Part shown: one piece after another, positions 1-6,754 of the stretch
How positions within the stretch are numbered: position 1 is the first letter of the stretch
Layout of the letters: each line of letters opens with the position of its first letter
DNA from: Nonomuraea candida
GTDB taxonomy: Bacteria; Actinomycetota; Actinomycetes; Streptosporangiales; Streptosporangiaceae
Direction: 5' to 3'
DNA length: 64,000 nt
NCBI RefSeq assembly: GCF_000725485.1
Contig: NZ_KL647031.1
Location: 682,001 to 746,000, forward strand
Notes under the pieces: generated by a model
Seen by the model: only the letters and a program-made list of their open reading frames with translations
Database searches by the model: none
What the model was told of the DNA's origin: nothing
Program-made: the position numbers and the translations under genes

Positions 1-404
1 AGCGTGCCGGGGCGGCGCTCCAGGGTCTCGTCGATGTGCAGCGCCTTGGACAGCTCGGTGACCCGCTCGCGCACCATCGCCGGGTCGGCCTTGGCGATCT
101 CCAGGGGGAAGGCGATGTTTCCGCGGACCGTCCGGTGCGGGTAGAGCGCGCCGTTCTGGAAGACCATGGCGACGTCGCGGTCACGGGGGGCCAGGTGGTT
201 GGCCAGCTCGCCGTCCAGCCAGAGGTCCCCTTCGGTGATCTCCTCCAGGCCCGCGATCATCCGGAGCAGCGTGGATTTCCCGCACCCCGAGGGGCCTAAA
301 AGGACGAGGAACTCCCCTTCTTCCGCCTGGAGGCTCAGCCGGTCGACTGCGAGGTAGTCGCCCGGATACACCTTGGTCACTTTGTCGAGAACGACCGAGC
401 TCAT
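1..404 (-). CDS. Sugar ABC transporter ATP-binding protein (MsiK/UgpC type), N-terminal part
   Basis: Only the first ~134 residues lie in the window; the gene runs off the left edge. ATP-hydrolysing subunit of a carbohydrate importer, acting on the cytoplasmic face of the membrane. Seen: an ATG start at 404, Walker A GPSGCGKST near residues 38-46, and the Q-loop VFQNGALYPH near residues 80-90. The Q-loop reads QNGALYPH where most MsiK/UgpC proteins have QNYALYPH. By family, such ATPases energise several different sugar importers. It is divergent from an alpha-glucosidase gene, which fits oligosaccharide uptake. The signature motif, Walker B and C-terminal regulatory domain are outside the window, so MsiK is not separated from other members of the group. 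Confidence 0.88.
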   Translation of the reverse strand, partial: MSSVVLDKVTKVYPGDYLAVDRLSLQAEEGEFLVLLGPSGCGKSTLLRMIAGLEEITEGDLWLDGELANHLAPRDRDVAMVFQNGALYPHRTVRGNIAFPLEIAKADPAMVRERVTELSKALHIDETLERRPGT

Positions 405-425
405 GGGCCCACACCTTGCGCGCGT

Positions 426-437
426 GTCACCTGTGAC
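426..437. promoter_or_regulatory. GTCAC-CT-GTGAC palindrome upstream of the ABC ATPase gene
   Basis: Perfect 5-bp arms around a 2-bp centre, beginning 22 bp upstream of the ATPase start codon. The position suits a repressor site for the leftward promoter. The regulator is unknown. Confidence 0.3.
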
Positions 438-580
438 GAGGCTGATTGAAGAGGTAGTACATCGCGCCTTAACGCTACATGTCCACCCTTGACATAAAGA
501 ATCTCCAGCCGGGGGGTTTCGGACGGGTGTTTTGGGCATCCGTACGCCGAGATTTCCCAATCTGTGACGCATGGAAGGGC

Positions 581-598
581 TTGCGTAAACTTACGGAA
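581..598. promoter_or_regulatory. Candidate LacI-family operator before the alpha-glucosidase
   Basis: TTGCGTAAACTTACGGAA: 7 of 9 mirrored positions match, with a perfect CGTAA-AC-TTACG core. It ends 46 bp upstream of the glucosidase ATG. LacI-family sites are typically such 16-20 bp imperfect palindromes, and the LacI gene is the next gene in the same operon, so local repression by sugar is the natural reading (inference). Confidence 0.5.
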
Positions 599-644
599 AG
601 AGCTTTCATGGTCGGGACGTTCGGGAGAGGACTTCGGGGGAGAC

Positions 645-2147
645 ATGACCGCTTGGTGGCGGAACGCCGCGATCTACCAGGTCTACGTGCGCAGCTTCGC
701 TGACGGCAACGGCGACGGCGTGGGCGACCTGATCGGCGTTCGCGATCGCCTGCCGTACCTGGCGGAGCTGGGCGTGGACGCCATCTGGCTGACGCCCTTC
801 TACACCTCTCCCATGGCCGACTTCGGCTATGACGTGGCGGACTACAGGGACGTCGACCCGCTGTTCGGGACGCTGGCGGACGCCAAGGCGCTGATCGACG
901 AGGCGCACGGCCACGGCCTGCGCGTCATCGTGGACGTGGTGCCGAACCACACCTCCTCCGCCCACCCCTGGTTCCGCCAGGCGCTGCGCGGCGAGCGGCG
1001 CGACCGCTACATCTTCCGCGACCGGCCCAACGACTGGGAGTCCATCTTCGGCGGCCCCGCCTGGACCCAGGTCGAGGACGGGCAGTGGTACCTGCACCTG
1101 TTCGACCCGTCCCAGCCGGACCTCAACTGGGAGAACGACGAGGTGCGCGGCGAGTTCGAGTCGATCCTGCGCTTCTGGCTCGACCTGGGCGTGGACGGCT
1201 TCCGCGTGGACGTGGCGCACGGCATGGTCAAGCCGGCCGGCCTGCCCGACATCGGCCGCGGCAACCAGGCCAGGATGGTCGGCCGCGAGCCGGTGCCGTT
1301 CTTCGACAACGACGGCGTGCACGAGATCCACCGCGCCTGGCGGCGCGTGCTCGACTCCTACCCCGGCGAGCGGATCGGCGTGGCCGAGGCGTGGGCGCCC
1401 ACGCCGGAGCGGCTGGCGATGTACGTCCGCCCCGACGAGCTGCACCAGGCCTTCAACTTCCACTACCTGTTCGCGCCGTGGGACGCCGCCGAGCTGCGCG
1501 CCGTCATCGACTCCTCGCTGGCCACGGCCTCCTCCGTGGGCGCGCCGACCACCTGGGTGCTGTCGAACCACGACGTCAAGCGGCACGTCACCCGCTACGG
1601 CAGCACCGCCAGGGCCCGCGCCGCCGCCCTGCTCACCCTCGCCCTGCCCGGCTCCGCCTACCTCTACAACGGCGAGGAGCTGGGCCTGCCCGAGGTGCTC
1701 GACCTGCCGGAAGAGCTGTGCCAGGACCCGCAGCGGCTGCGCGACCCCGACAGCGGCCGCGACGGCTGCCGGGTGCCGATGCCCTGGACCCGCGACGGCG
1801 GCTGGGACGACCCGTGGCTGCCGATCCCCGCCGCGTGGGCCGAGCTGAGCGTGCAGGCCCAGCAGGGCGTGCCGGGCTCGACGCTGGAGCTGTACCGGCG
1901 GGCCCTGCGCCTGCGCCGCGCCCTGCACGCCGAACTGGCCGCCGACCCCGGCGCCGACCCGGAGAGGCTGGTCTGGCACGACTCGCCCGAGGGCACGCTC
2001 GTCTTCTCCAGGGGCGCGTTCGTCTGCACCGTCAACCTCACCGGAACCTCCGTGGACTTCGGCGTCGAAGGCGAGCTCCTGATCACCTCCGATGTCCCCG
2101 GAGCAGCGGATTCGGCGGCCTGGTGGAAAGTAAAGTGTCTGCCATGA
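645..2147 (+). CDS. GH13 alpha-glucosidase (oligo-1,6-glucosidase type)
   Basis: Intracellular glycoside hydrolase of family 13 that releases glucose from short alpha-glucans. The start at 645 was preferred over an in-frame codon at 564 because GGGGGA precedes it and the protein then opens with the family's usual WWRNAAIYQVYVRSF. Visible family motifs: DVVPNHTS (region I), GFRVDVAHG with nucleophile Asp189, VAEAW with acid/base Glu248, and LSNHD with Asp310. No signal peptide is visible, so it acts on imported sugar. Its stop overlaps the LacI gene start (ATGA), giving an operon with the regulator and a PfkB kinase. Exact linkage preference (alpha-1,4, alpha-1,6 or trehalose-type) cannot be read from sequence. 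Length of 500 residues is normal. Confidence 0.93.
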   Translation: MTAWWRNAAIYQVYVRSFADGNGDGVGDLIGVRDRLPYLAELGVDAIWLTPFYTSPMADFGYDVADYRDVDPLFGTLADAKALIDEAHGHGLRVIVDVVPNHTSSAHPWFRQALRGERRDRYIFRDRPNDWESIFGGPAWTQVEDGQWYLHLFDPSQPDLNWENDEVRGEFESILRFWLDLGVDGFRVDVAHGMVKPAGLPDIGRGNQARMVGREPVPFFDNDGVHEIHRAWRRVLDSYPGERIGVAEAWAPTPERLAMYVRPDELHQAFNFHYLFAPWDAAELRAVIDSSLATASSVGAPTTWVLSNHDVKRHVTRYGSTARARAAALLTLALPGSAYLYNGEELGLPEVLDLPEELCQDPQRLRDPDSGRDGCRVPMPWTRDGGWDDPWLPIPAAWAELSVQAQQGVPGSTLELYRRALRLRRALHAELAADPGADPERLVWHDSPEGTLVFSRGAFVCTVNLTGTSVDFGVEGELLITSDVPGAADSAAWWKVKCLP

Positions 2148-3169
2148 ACGGTCACGCTCGCCTAGCCGACATCGCCGCCCAGGCCGGGGTGAGCGAGGCC
2201 ACCGTCAGCCGCGTGCTCAACGGCAAGCCCGGGGTCTCGGCCGCCACCCGCCAGGCGGTCATGGCCGCGCTCGACCTCATGGGCTACGAGCGCCCGCCCC
2301 GCCTGCGGCAACGCAGCAACGGGCTGATCGGCCTGGTGACGCCGGAGCTCGACAACCCGATCTTCCCCGCCTTCGCCCAGGCCATCGAGAAGGCGCTGAC
2401 CCAGCACGGCTACACCCCCGTGCTGTGCACCCAGCTCCCCGGCGGCGCGCCGGAGGACGAGTTCACCGAGCTGCTGGTCGACCGCGGCGTCAGCGGCATC
2501 GTGTTCGTCTCCGGCCTGCACGCCGACACCACCGCGCGGATGGACCGCTACACCCGCCTGACCGACCGCGGGCTGCCGATCGTGCTGGTCGACGGCTACA
2601 GCGAGCACATCGACGCGCCCTTCATCTCGCCCGACGACCGCATGGCCGCCCGGCTGTCGGTGCAGCACCTGGTCGACCTCGGCCACGAGCGCATCGGGAT
2701 CGCGCTGGGGCCGCGCAGGTTCGTGCCGGTGATCAGGAAGATCGAGGGGTACAAACAGGCCATGGCCCAGCTTCTCGGCGTCGAGGACGTCGAGGAGCTG
2801 ATCTCCCACTCCCTGTTCTCCGTCGAGGGCGGGCAGGCCGCCGCCGCGCAACTGCTGGCCCGCGGCTGCACCGGCATCGTGTGCGCGAGCGACCTGATGG
2901 CGCTGGGCGCGATCCGGGCCTGCCGGCAGCAGGGCCTGTCGGTCCCGGGAGAGGTGTCCGTGGTCGGGTTCGACGACTCGCCGCTGATCGCGTTCACCGA
3001 CCCGCCGCTGACCACCGTGCGCAAGCCGATCGGCGCGATGGCCTCGGCGGCCGTGCAGACCCTGCTCGAAGAGGTCAACGGCGCGCCGGGCAAGCACGTC
3101 GAGCTGATCTTCCAGCCGGAGCTGGTCGTGCGCGGCTCCACCGGCTCGGGGCCGCTGGTCAACCGATGA
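2144..3169 (+). CDS. LacI-family transcriptional regulator
   Basis: DNA-binding repressor of 341 residues with an N-terminal LacI helix-turn-helix (LADIAAQAGVSEATVSRVLN, residues 7-26) and a periplasmic-binding-like sugar-sensing domain (from NGLIGLVTPELDNPIF, about residue 59). The ATG overlaps the glucosidase stop by 4 bp and its own stop overlaps the kinase start by 4 bp, so the three genes are very likely co-translated. Probable local repressor of this operon through the dyad at 581-598. The effector is not predictable beyond a sugar or sugar derivative. Confidence 0.93.
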   Translation: MNGHARLADIAAQAGVSEATVSRVLNGKPGVSAATRQAVMAALDLMGYERPPRLRQRSNGLIGLVTPELDNPIFPAFAQAIEKALTQHGYTPVLCTQLPGGAPEDEFTELLVDRGVSGIVFVSGLHADTTARMDRYTRLTDRGLPIVLVDGYSEHIDAPFISPDDRMAARLSVQHLVDLGHERIGIALGPRRFVPVIRKIEGYKQAMAQLLGVEDVEELISHSLFSVEGGQAAAAQLLARGCTGIVCASDLMALGAIRACRQQGLSVPGEVSVVGFDDSPLIAFTDPPLTTVRKPIGAMASAAVQTLLEEVNGAPGKHVELIFQPELVVRGSTGSGPLVNR

Positions 3170-4053
3170 CGCGCGACCTCCTGGTCCTCGGCGGCTCCGG
3201 GGTCGACTCGACGGTCTACGTGCCCGAGCTGCCCCTGCCGTACCGCGACACCTACCACGTGCCGCCGGTCGTCGACCGGATCGGCAACACCGGCTCCGGC
3301 GTGGCGCTCGGCTGCCACGCGCTCGGGCTCCGCGTCGCCTTCGCCGACCTCATCGGCGACGACCCGCAGGGCGCGCTGGTCCGCCACGCGCTGCGCGAGG
3401 TCGAGTGCCGCTTCGGCCGCGCCGCGGCGGGCACCACGCGCAGCGTGCTGCTGGTCGACCCGGCCGGGCGGCGCACCTCGCTGCACGACCCGAAGGCCAC
3501 GCCCGGCGAGCGCCTGCCCCGCGAGCTCTACTCCGACGTGCGCGCCCGCCACGTCCACGTGTCGATCACCGACCGCTGCCGCGACGTCTTCGCCGGCCTC
3601 GGCGGCGTGCCCGTCTCCACCGACCTGCACGACTGGGACGGCGTCAACGCCTACCACGAGGACTTCGCCTACCGCGCCGACCTGGTCTTCCTCTCGGCCG
3701 CCGCGCTGGCCGACCCGGCCGGGGTGATGCGCGCGATCATCGCGCGCGGGCGCGCCCACACGGTGGTGTGCACGCGGGGCGCCGACGGCTGCCTCGTGCT
3801 GACCCGCGAGGCCGCGGGCGAGGTGCGCGCCTTCCCCGCCGCGCCGCTGCCGGGGCCGGTGGCCGACACCAACGGGGCGGGCGACGCGTTCGTCTCCGGG
3901 TTCCTGTACGCGCTGCTGCGTGGCAGGCCGCTGGAGGAGCGCGTACGGCTCGGGGCGATCGCGGGCGCGCACGCGTGCACGGTGGCGGGCACCCACGAGT
4001 CCCCGATCGGCGAGCCGGCGCTGCTGGCCAGGGCACAGGCGCCGGCCGGCTGA
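3166..4053 (+). CDS. PfkB-family carbohydrate kinase
   Basis: ATP-dependent sugar kinase of the ribokinase/PfkB superfamily, 295 residues. Near the N-terminus VLGGSGVDSTVYVPELP and the glycine pair RIGNTGSGVALG form the substrate side. The C-terminal signature DTNGAGDAFVSGF carries the catalytic base Asp240. It is the third gene of the glucosidase-LacI operon and ends 94 bp before a KDPG-type aldolase gene. That neighbour makes 2-keto-3-deoxygluconate kinase a reasonable guess, which would feed the aldolase. Fructokinase or another hexose kinase is equally allowed by the motifs. The role is therefore inferred from context only. Confidence 0.88.
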   Translation: MTRDLLVLGGSGVDSTVYVPELPLPYRDTYHVPPVVDRIGNTGSGVALGCHALGLRVAFADLIGDDPQGALVRHALREVECRFGRAAAGTTRSVLLVDPAGRRTSLHDPKATPGERLPRELYSDVRARHVHVSITDRCRDVFAGLGGVPVSTDLHDWDGVNAYHEDFAYRADLVFLSAAALADPAGVMRAIIARGRAHTVVCTRGADGCLVLTREAAGEVRAFPAAPLPGPVADTNGAGDAFVSGFLYALLRGRPLEERVRLGAIAGAHACTVAGTHESPIGEPALLARAQAPAG

Positions 4054-4100
4054 CACCGCCGCGGCTCCGCGCCGCCCGGCCGCCCCGATCAATGGTGATT

Positions 4101-4115
4101 TAATAGTACTTATTA
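4101..4115. promoter_or_regulatory. AT-rich palindrome TAATA-GTACT-TATTA before the aldolase gene
   Basis: A 15-bp dyad with perfect 5-bp arms inside an A/T island (about 4089-4117) that stands out from the very GC-rich surroundings. It lies 32 bp before the aldolase ATG, where a promoter is expected. GntR/FadR-type regulators bind short dyads of this size, and an FCD-domain regulator is encoded directly downstream, so autoregulation of the aldolase-regulator pair is likely (inference). Confidence 0.5.
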
Positions 4116-4147
4116 GCCCAACGTCCACGGGAAGGGGACGAGCGGGC

Positions 4148-4768
4148 ATGTACCGCTGGGAGATCGTCCGGGCCGTCACCGAGCAGCGGGTGTTCGGCAT
4201 CGTCAGGAGCGCGGGGCCGCAGGAGGCCGTCGCCGCCGCCGAGGCCGTGCTGGACGCCGGGCTGCGCGCCGTGGAGGTCGCGCTCACCACGCCCCGGGCG
4301 CTGACCGCCGTCGCCCGGCTCACCGAGACGCGCCCCGGCGCCCTGGTCGGCGCCGGCACCGTGCTCGACGCCGCCGCCGCCCGCGCCGCCGTCGAGGCCG
4401 GGGCGCGCTTCCTGGTCTCGCCCAGCCTGAGCGCCGAGGTGATCCGCGCCGGGCACCGCCACGGCGTGCCCGTCTTCCCCGGCGTGGCGACCCCGACGGA
4501 GATCGTGCGGGCGCTGGAGGAGGGGGCCGACGCCGTGAAGCTCTTCCCCGCCTCCGCCATGTCGCCGTCCTGGCTGCGGGACGTACGCGCGGCGCTGCCC
4601 CAGGCTCCCGCGATCCCCACCGGCGGGGTGACCCTGGAGAACGCGCCCGACTGGATCGCGGCCGGCGCCGTGGCCTGCGGCATGGGCTCCGCCCTGACCT
4701 CGGGCGGCGCGCGGGCGGCGGGGGAGCGCGTCACCACCCTGCTCGCCCGGCTCGCCGGGGCCCGCTGA
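4148..4768 (+). CDS. KDPG/KDPGal-type aldolase (Eda/DgoA family)
   Basis: Class I aldolase of 206 residues that splits a 2-keto-3-deoxy-6-phospho-hexonate into pyruvate and glyceraldehyde 3-phosphate. Seen: VEVALTT with Glu43, VGAGTVLD, LVSPSLS, and KLFPAS carrying the Schiff-base Lys131, then PTGGV for phosphate binding. It pairs with the FCD-type regulator 22 bp downstream and follows a PfkB kinase, an arrangement common in hexonate catabolism. A second aldolase of the family sits at 14556-15170 in the Entner-Doudoroff cluster, so this copy probably serves a different acid sugar such as galactonate or a uronate-derived intermediate (inference). Confidence 0.88.
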   Translation: MYRWEIVRAVTEQRVFGIVRSAGPQEAVAAAEAVLDAGLRAVEVALTTPRALTAVARLTETRPGALVGAGTVLDAAAARAAVEAGARFLVSPSLSAEVIRAGHRHGVPVFPGVATPTEIVRALEEGADAVKLFPASAMSPSWLRDVRAALPQAPAIPTGGVTLENAPDWIAAGAVACGMGSALTSGGARAAGERVTTLLARLAGAR

Positions 4769-4790
4769 TGTCGCGTCAGGGAGCCACGGC

Positions 4791-5546
4791 GTGAAGCTGC
4801 ACGGCCTGCACGGGCAGGTGGTCGACGGGCTCGGCCGGGCGCTGGCGGCGGGGGAGCCGGGCGCGGGCGAGGTGCTGCGGCTGGAGGACGTCCAGGAGCG
4901 CTTCGGCGTCTCCCGTACGGTCGCCCGCGAGGCCGTACGCGTGCTGGAGGCCAAGCGGCTGGTCGCCAGCCGCCCGCGCGTCGGCGTCACCGTGCGCCCG
5001 ATGAGCGCCTGGAACCTCTACGACCGCCAGGTGATCCGCTGGCGGCTGGCCTCGCCGGGGCGCGAGGCGCAGTCGCGCGAGCTGGCCGAGCTGCGGGCCG
5101 CCGTCGAGCCCGCCGCCGCGGCGCTGCCCGCCGCCGCGGCGCTGCCCGCCGCCGCGGCGCTGGCCGCCGCGCACGCCCCGCCCGAGGCGCGGCGGCAGCT
5201 CGTCGCCCACGCGCACGCCCTGACCGCCGCCGCGCGGGACGGTGACGGCGAAGGCTTCGTGGCCGCCGACACCGCCTCCCACCGGGTGCTGCTCGCCGCG
5301 TCGGGCAACGGCATGTTCGCCCAGCTCGCCGAGGCGACGGAGGAGCTGCTGCGCTCCCGGCGCGACCTGCTGCTCATGCCGGAACGCCTGGACGGCCCCG
5401 CCGCCCGCCGCCACCTCGACGTGGCCGAGGCGGTGGCCGCGGGCCGGGGCGAGGACGCGGCCCGGGCGGCCGGCTCGATCGTCGCGGCGGCCCGCGCCGA
5501 GGTCGAGCACATCCTGCGATCCGGCGCCTGCCCCCTCGTCACGTGA
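4791..5546 (+). CDS. FCD-domain GntR-family regulator (FadR/DgoR type)
   Basis: Transcription factor of 251 residues with an N-terminal winged helix (about residues 5-70; VSRTVAREAVRVLEAKRLV) and a C-terminal helical FCD ligand domain. GTG at 4791 is the start: it follows CAGGGA and the nearer ATG at 4768 runs into a stop after eight codons. FCD regulators commonly sense organic or sugar acids, which matches the aldolase gene just upstream. Residues about 107-124 contain a threefold ALPAAA repeat encoded by exact 18-bp units, placed near the start of the FCD domain; it is probably a flexible insertion. Confidence 0.88.
   Translation: MKLHGLHGQVVDGLGRALAAGEPGAGEVLRLEDVQERFGVSRTVAREAVRVLEAKRLVASRPRVGVTVRPMSAWNLYDRQVIRWRLASPGREAQSRELAELRAAVEPAAAALPAAAALPAAAALAAAHAPPEARRQLVAHAHALTAAARDGDGEGFVAADTASHRVLLAASGNGMFAQLAEATEELLRSRRDLLLMPERLDGPAARRHLDVAEAVAAGRGEDAARAAGSIVAAARAEVEHILRSGACPLVT
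5111..5164. repeat. Three 18-bp tandem repeats inside the FCD regulator gene
   Basis: The unit CGCCGCCGCGGCGCTGCC occurs three times in direct succession, the last differing by one base. It preserves the reading frame and adds alanine/proline-rich hexapeptides, consistent with recent slippage. Confidence 0.9.
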
Positions 5547-5710
5547 CGCAGAGGTCCGGCGCGTCGCCCCGCGCCGCATGATTCCGGCGTCGGGCAGGGC
5601 CCGGACGCTCGTTCAACGCAGTCGCATGACAAAGGCGCCGGTGCCATTCGGACATCAAGCGCGATATATGCTCACTCGGGATCAATGTGCTACGCCCGGG
5701 AGGCTGCCCG

Positions 5711-6616
5711 ATGACCGTCGCCGTCCACGTCGGCCCCGAACCCGTGCCCGCGCTCATCGACGCCGTACGCCGTGCGGGCGGCCGCGTCGTGCCGCTGGCG
5801 GAGGCCGAGGCGATCGTCTACTACGGCAACGACGACCCCGACGAGATGCGCTCGCTGATCCACGAGGGCATCCGCTGGGTGCAGCTCCCGCACGCGGGCG
5901 TCGAGCGGTGGGCCGACGCCGGCGTCATCACCGACCACCCCGTCTTCACCGCCGCCACCGGCTCCTACGGCCGCCCCGTGGCCGAGCACGCGCTGGCCAT
6001 GATGCTGGCCGCCGCCCGCGGGCTGCACCGGCTGGCCAGGGCGAGGTCGTGGGGGCCCAACACCTCCAGGGAACTGGCCGGCTCGACGGTCGCGATCGTC
6101 GGCTGCGGCGGCATCGGGCGGGCCCTGATCGCGCTGCTGGAGCCGTTCGGCTGCCGGGTGGTGGCGGTCAGCGACAGCGGCGCGGTGGCCGGCGCCGCCG
6201 AGGTCCTGCCGCGCGCCCGCTACCGCGAGGCGCTGCCCGGCGCGGACTACGTGGTCGTCTCGGCCCCCGCCACGCCGGGCACCAGGGGGATGTTCGGGGC
6301 GCACGAGTTCGGGCTCATGCGGGACGACGCCTGGCTGGTGAACGTCGCCAGAGGCGGCCTCGTCGTCACCGGCGACCTGGTGGAGGCGCTGCGCGCGGGC
6401 CGCATCGGCGGGGCGGCGCTCGACGTGACCGATCCCGAGCCGCTGCCGGACGGCCACCCGCTCTGGGAGCTGGACAACGTGCTCATCACCCCCCACTGCG
6501 CCAACCCCCGCCCCGCCTACTGGCGCGGGCTGGCCGAGCGCGTCACCTCGAACGTGCGCCGCTTCGCCGAGGGCGCCCCGCTGGAGGGCGTGGTCTCCCC
6601 GAAACAGGGCTTCTGA
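5711..6616 (+). CDS. D-isomer-specific 2-hydroxyacid dehydrogenase
   Basis: NAD(P)H-dependent oxidoreductase of 301 residues interconverting 2-keto and D-2-hydroxy acids. Rossmann motif GCGGIG from residue 131; catalytic Arg214 (VARGG), Glu243 (DPEPLP) and His262 (PHCAN) are all present, so it should be active. ATG at 5711 is preferred over an in-frame GTG at 5687 because GGGAGG precedes it by 7 bases. It lies 164 bp after the FCD regulator on the same strand and may belong to the same acid-sugar pathway. The substrate (hydroxypyruvate, glyoxylate or another acid) is not fixed by these motifs. Confidence 0.88.
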   Translation: MTVAVHVGPEPVPALIDAVRRAGGRVVPLAEAEAIVYYGNDDPDEMRSLIHEGIRWVQLPHAGVERWADAGVITDHPVFTAATGSYGRPVAEHALAMMLAAARGLHRLARARSWGPNTSRELAGSTVAIVGCGGIGRALIALLEPFGCRVVAVSDSGAVAGAAEVLPRARYREALPGADYVVVSAPATPGTRGMFGAHEFGLMRDDAWLVNVARGGLVVTGDLVEALRAGRIGGAALDVTDPEPLPDGHPLWELDNVLITPHCANPRPAYWRGLAERVTSNVRRFAEGAPLEGVVSPKQGF

Positions 6617-6722
6617 CGGCGAGCGTCCACCTGAGCTGATCCCGGTGGCGGTGTCCTGTCCGGGCTGATCCCGGTGCGGGCGTCTGTCCCGGCTGACGCC
6701 GGCAGGGGTCTCCTGCTGATCC

Positions 6723-6749
6723 GGCGCCGGCCCGATGCCGGGCGGCGCC
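6723..6749. terminator. GC-rich hairpin between convergent genes
   Basis: GGCGCCGGCCCG pairs with CGGGCGGCGCC across a 4-base loop with one bulge. It lies between the dehydrogenase stop (6616) and the kinase stop (6755), where a bidirectional terminator is expected. No U-tract, as usual in GC-rich actinobacteria. Confidence 0.5.
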
Positions 6750-6754
6750 TCCGT

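Noticed and set aside
606..1979. Long antisense frame across the alpha-glucosidase gene
   Set aside because: Very high GC creates long open frames opposite real genes; the translation is Arg/Ala/Val/Gly-rich with no motifs, and the sense strand has all GH13 catalytic motifs.
2596..4737. 713-residue antisense frame over LacI, PfkB and aldolase genes
   Set aside because: Composition is low-complexity and it lies opposite three clear genes; no ribosome-binding site or domain.
5687..5711. GTG at 5687 as start of the 2-hydroxyacid dehydrogenase
   Set aside because: It has no ribosome-binding site, whereas ATG at 5711 has GGGAGG at ideal spacing and gives the usual N-terminus.
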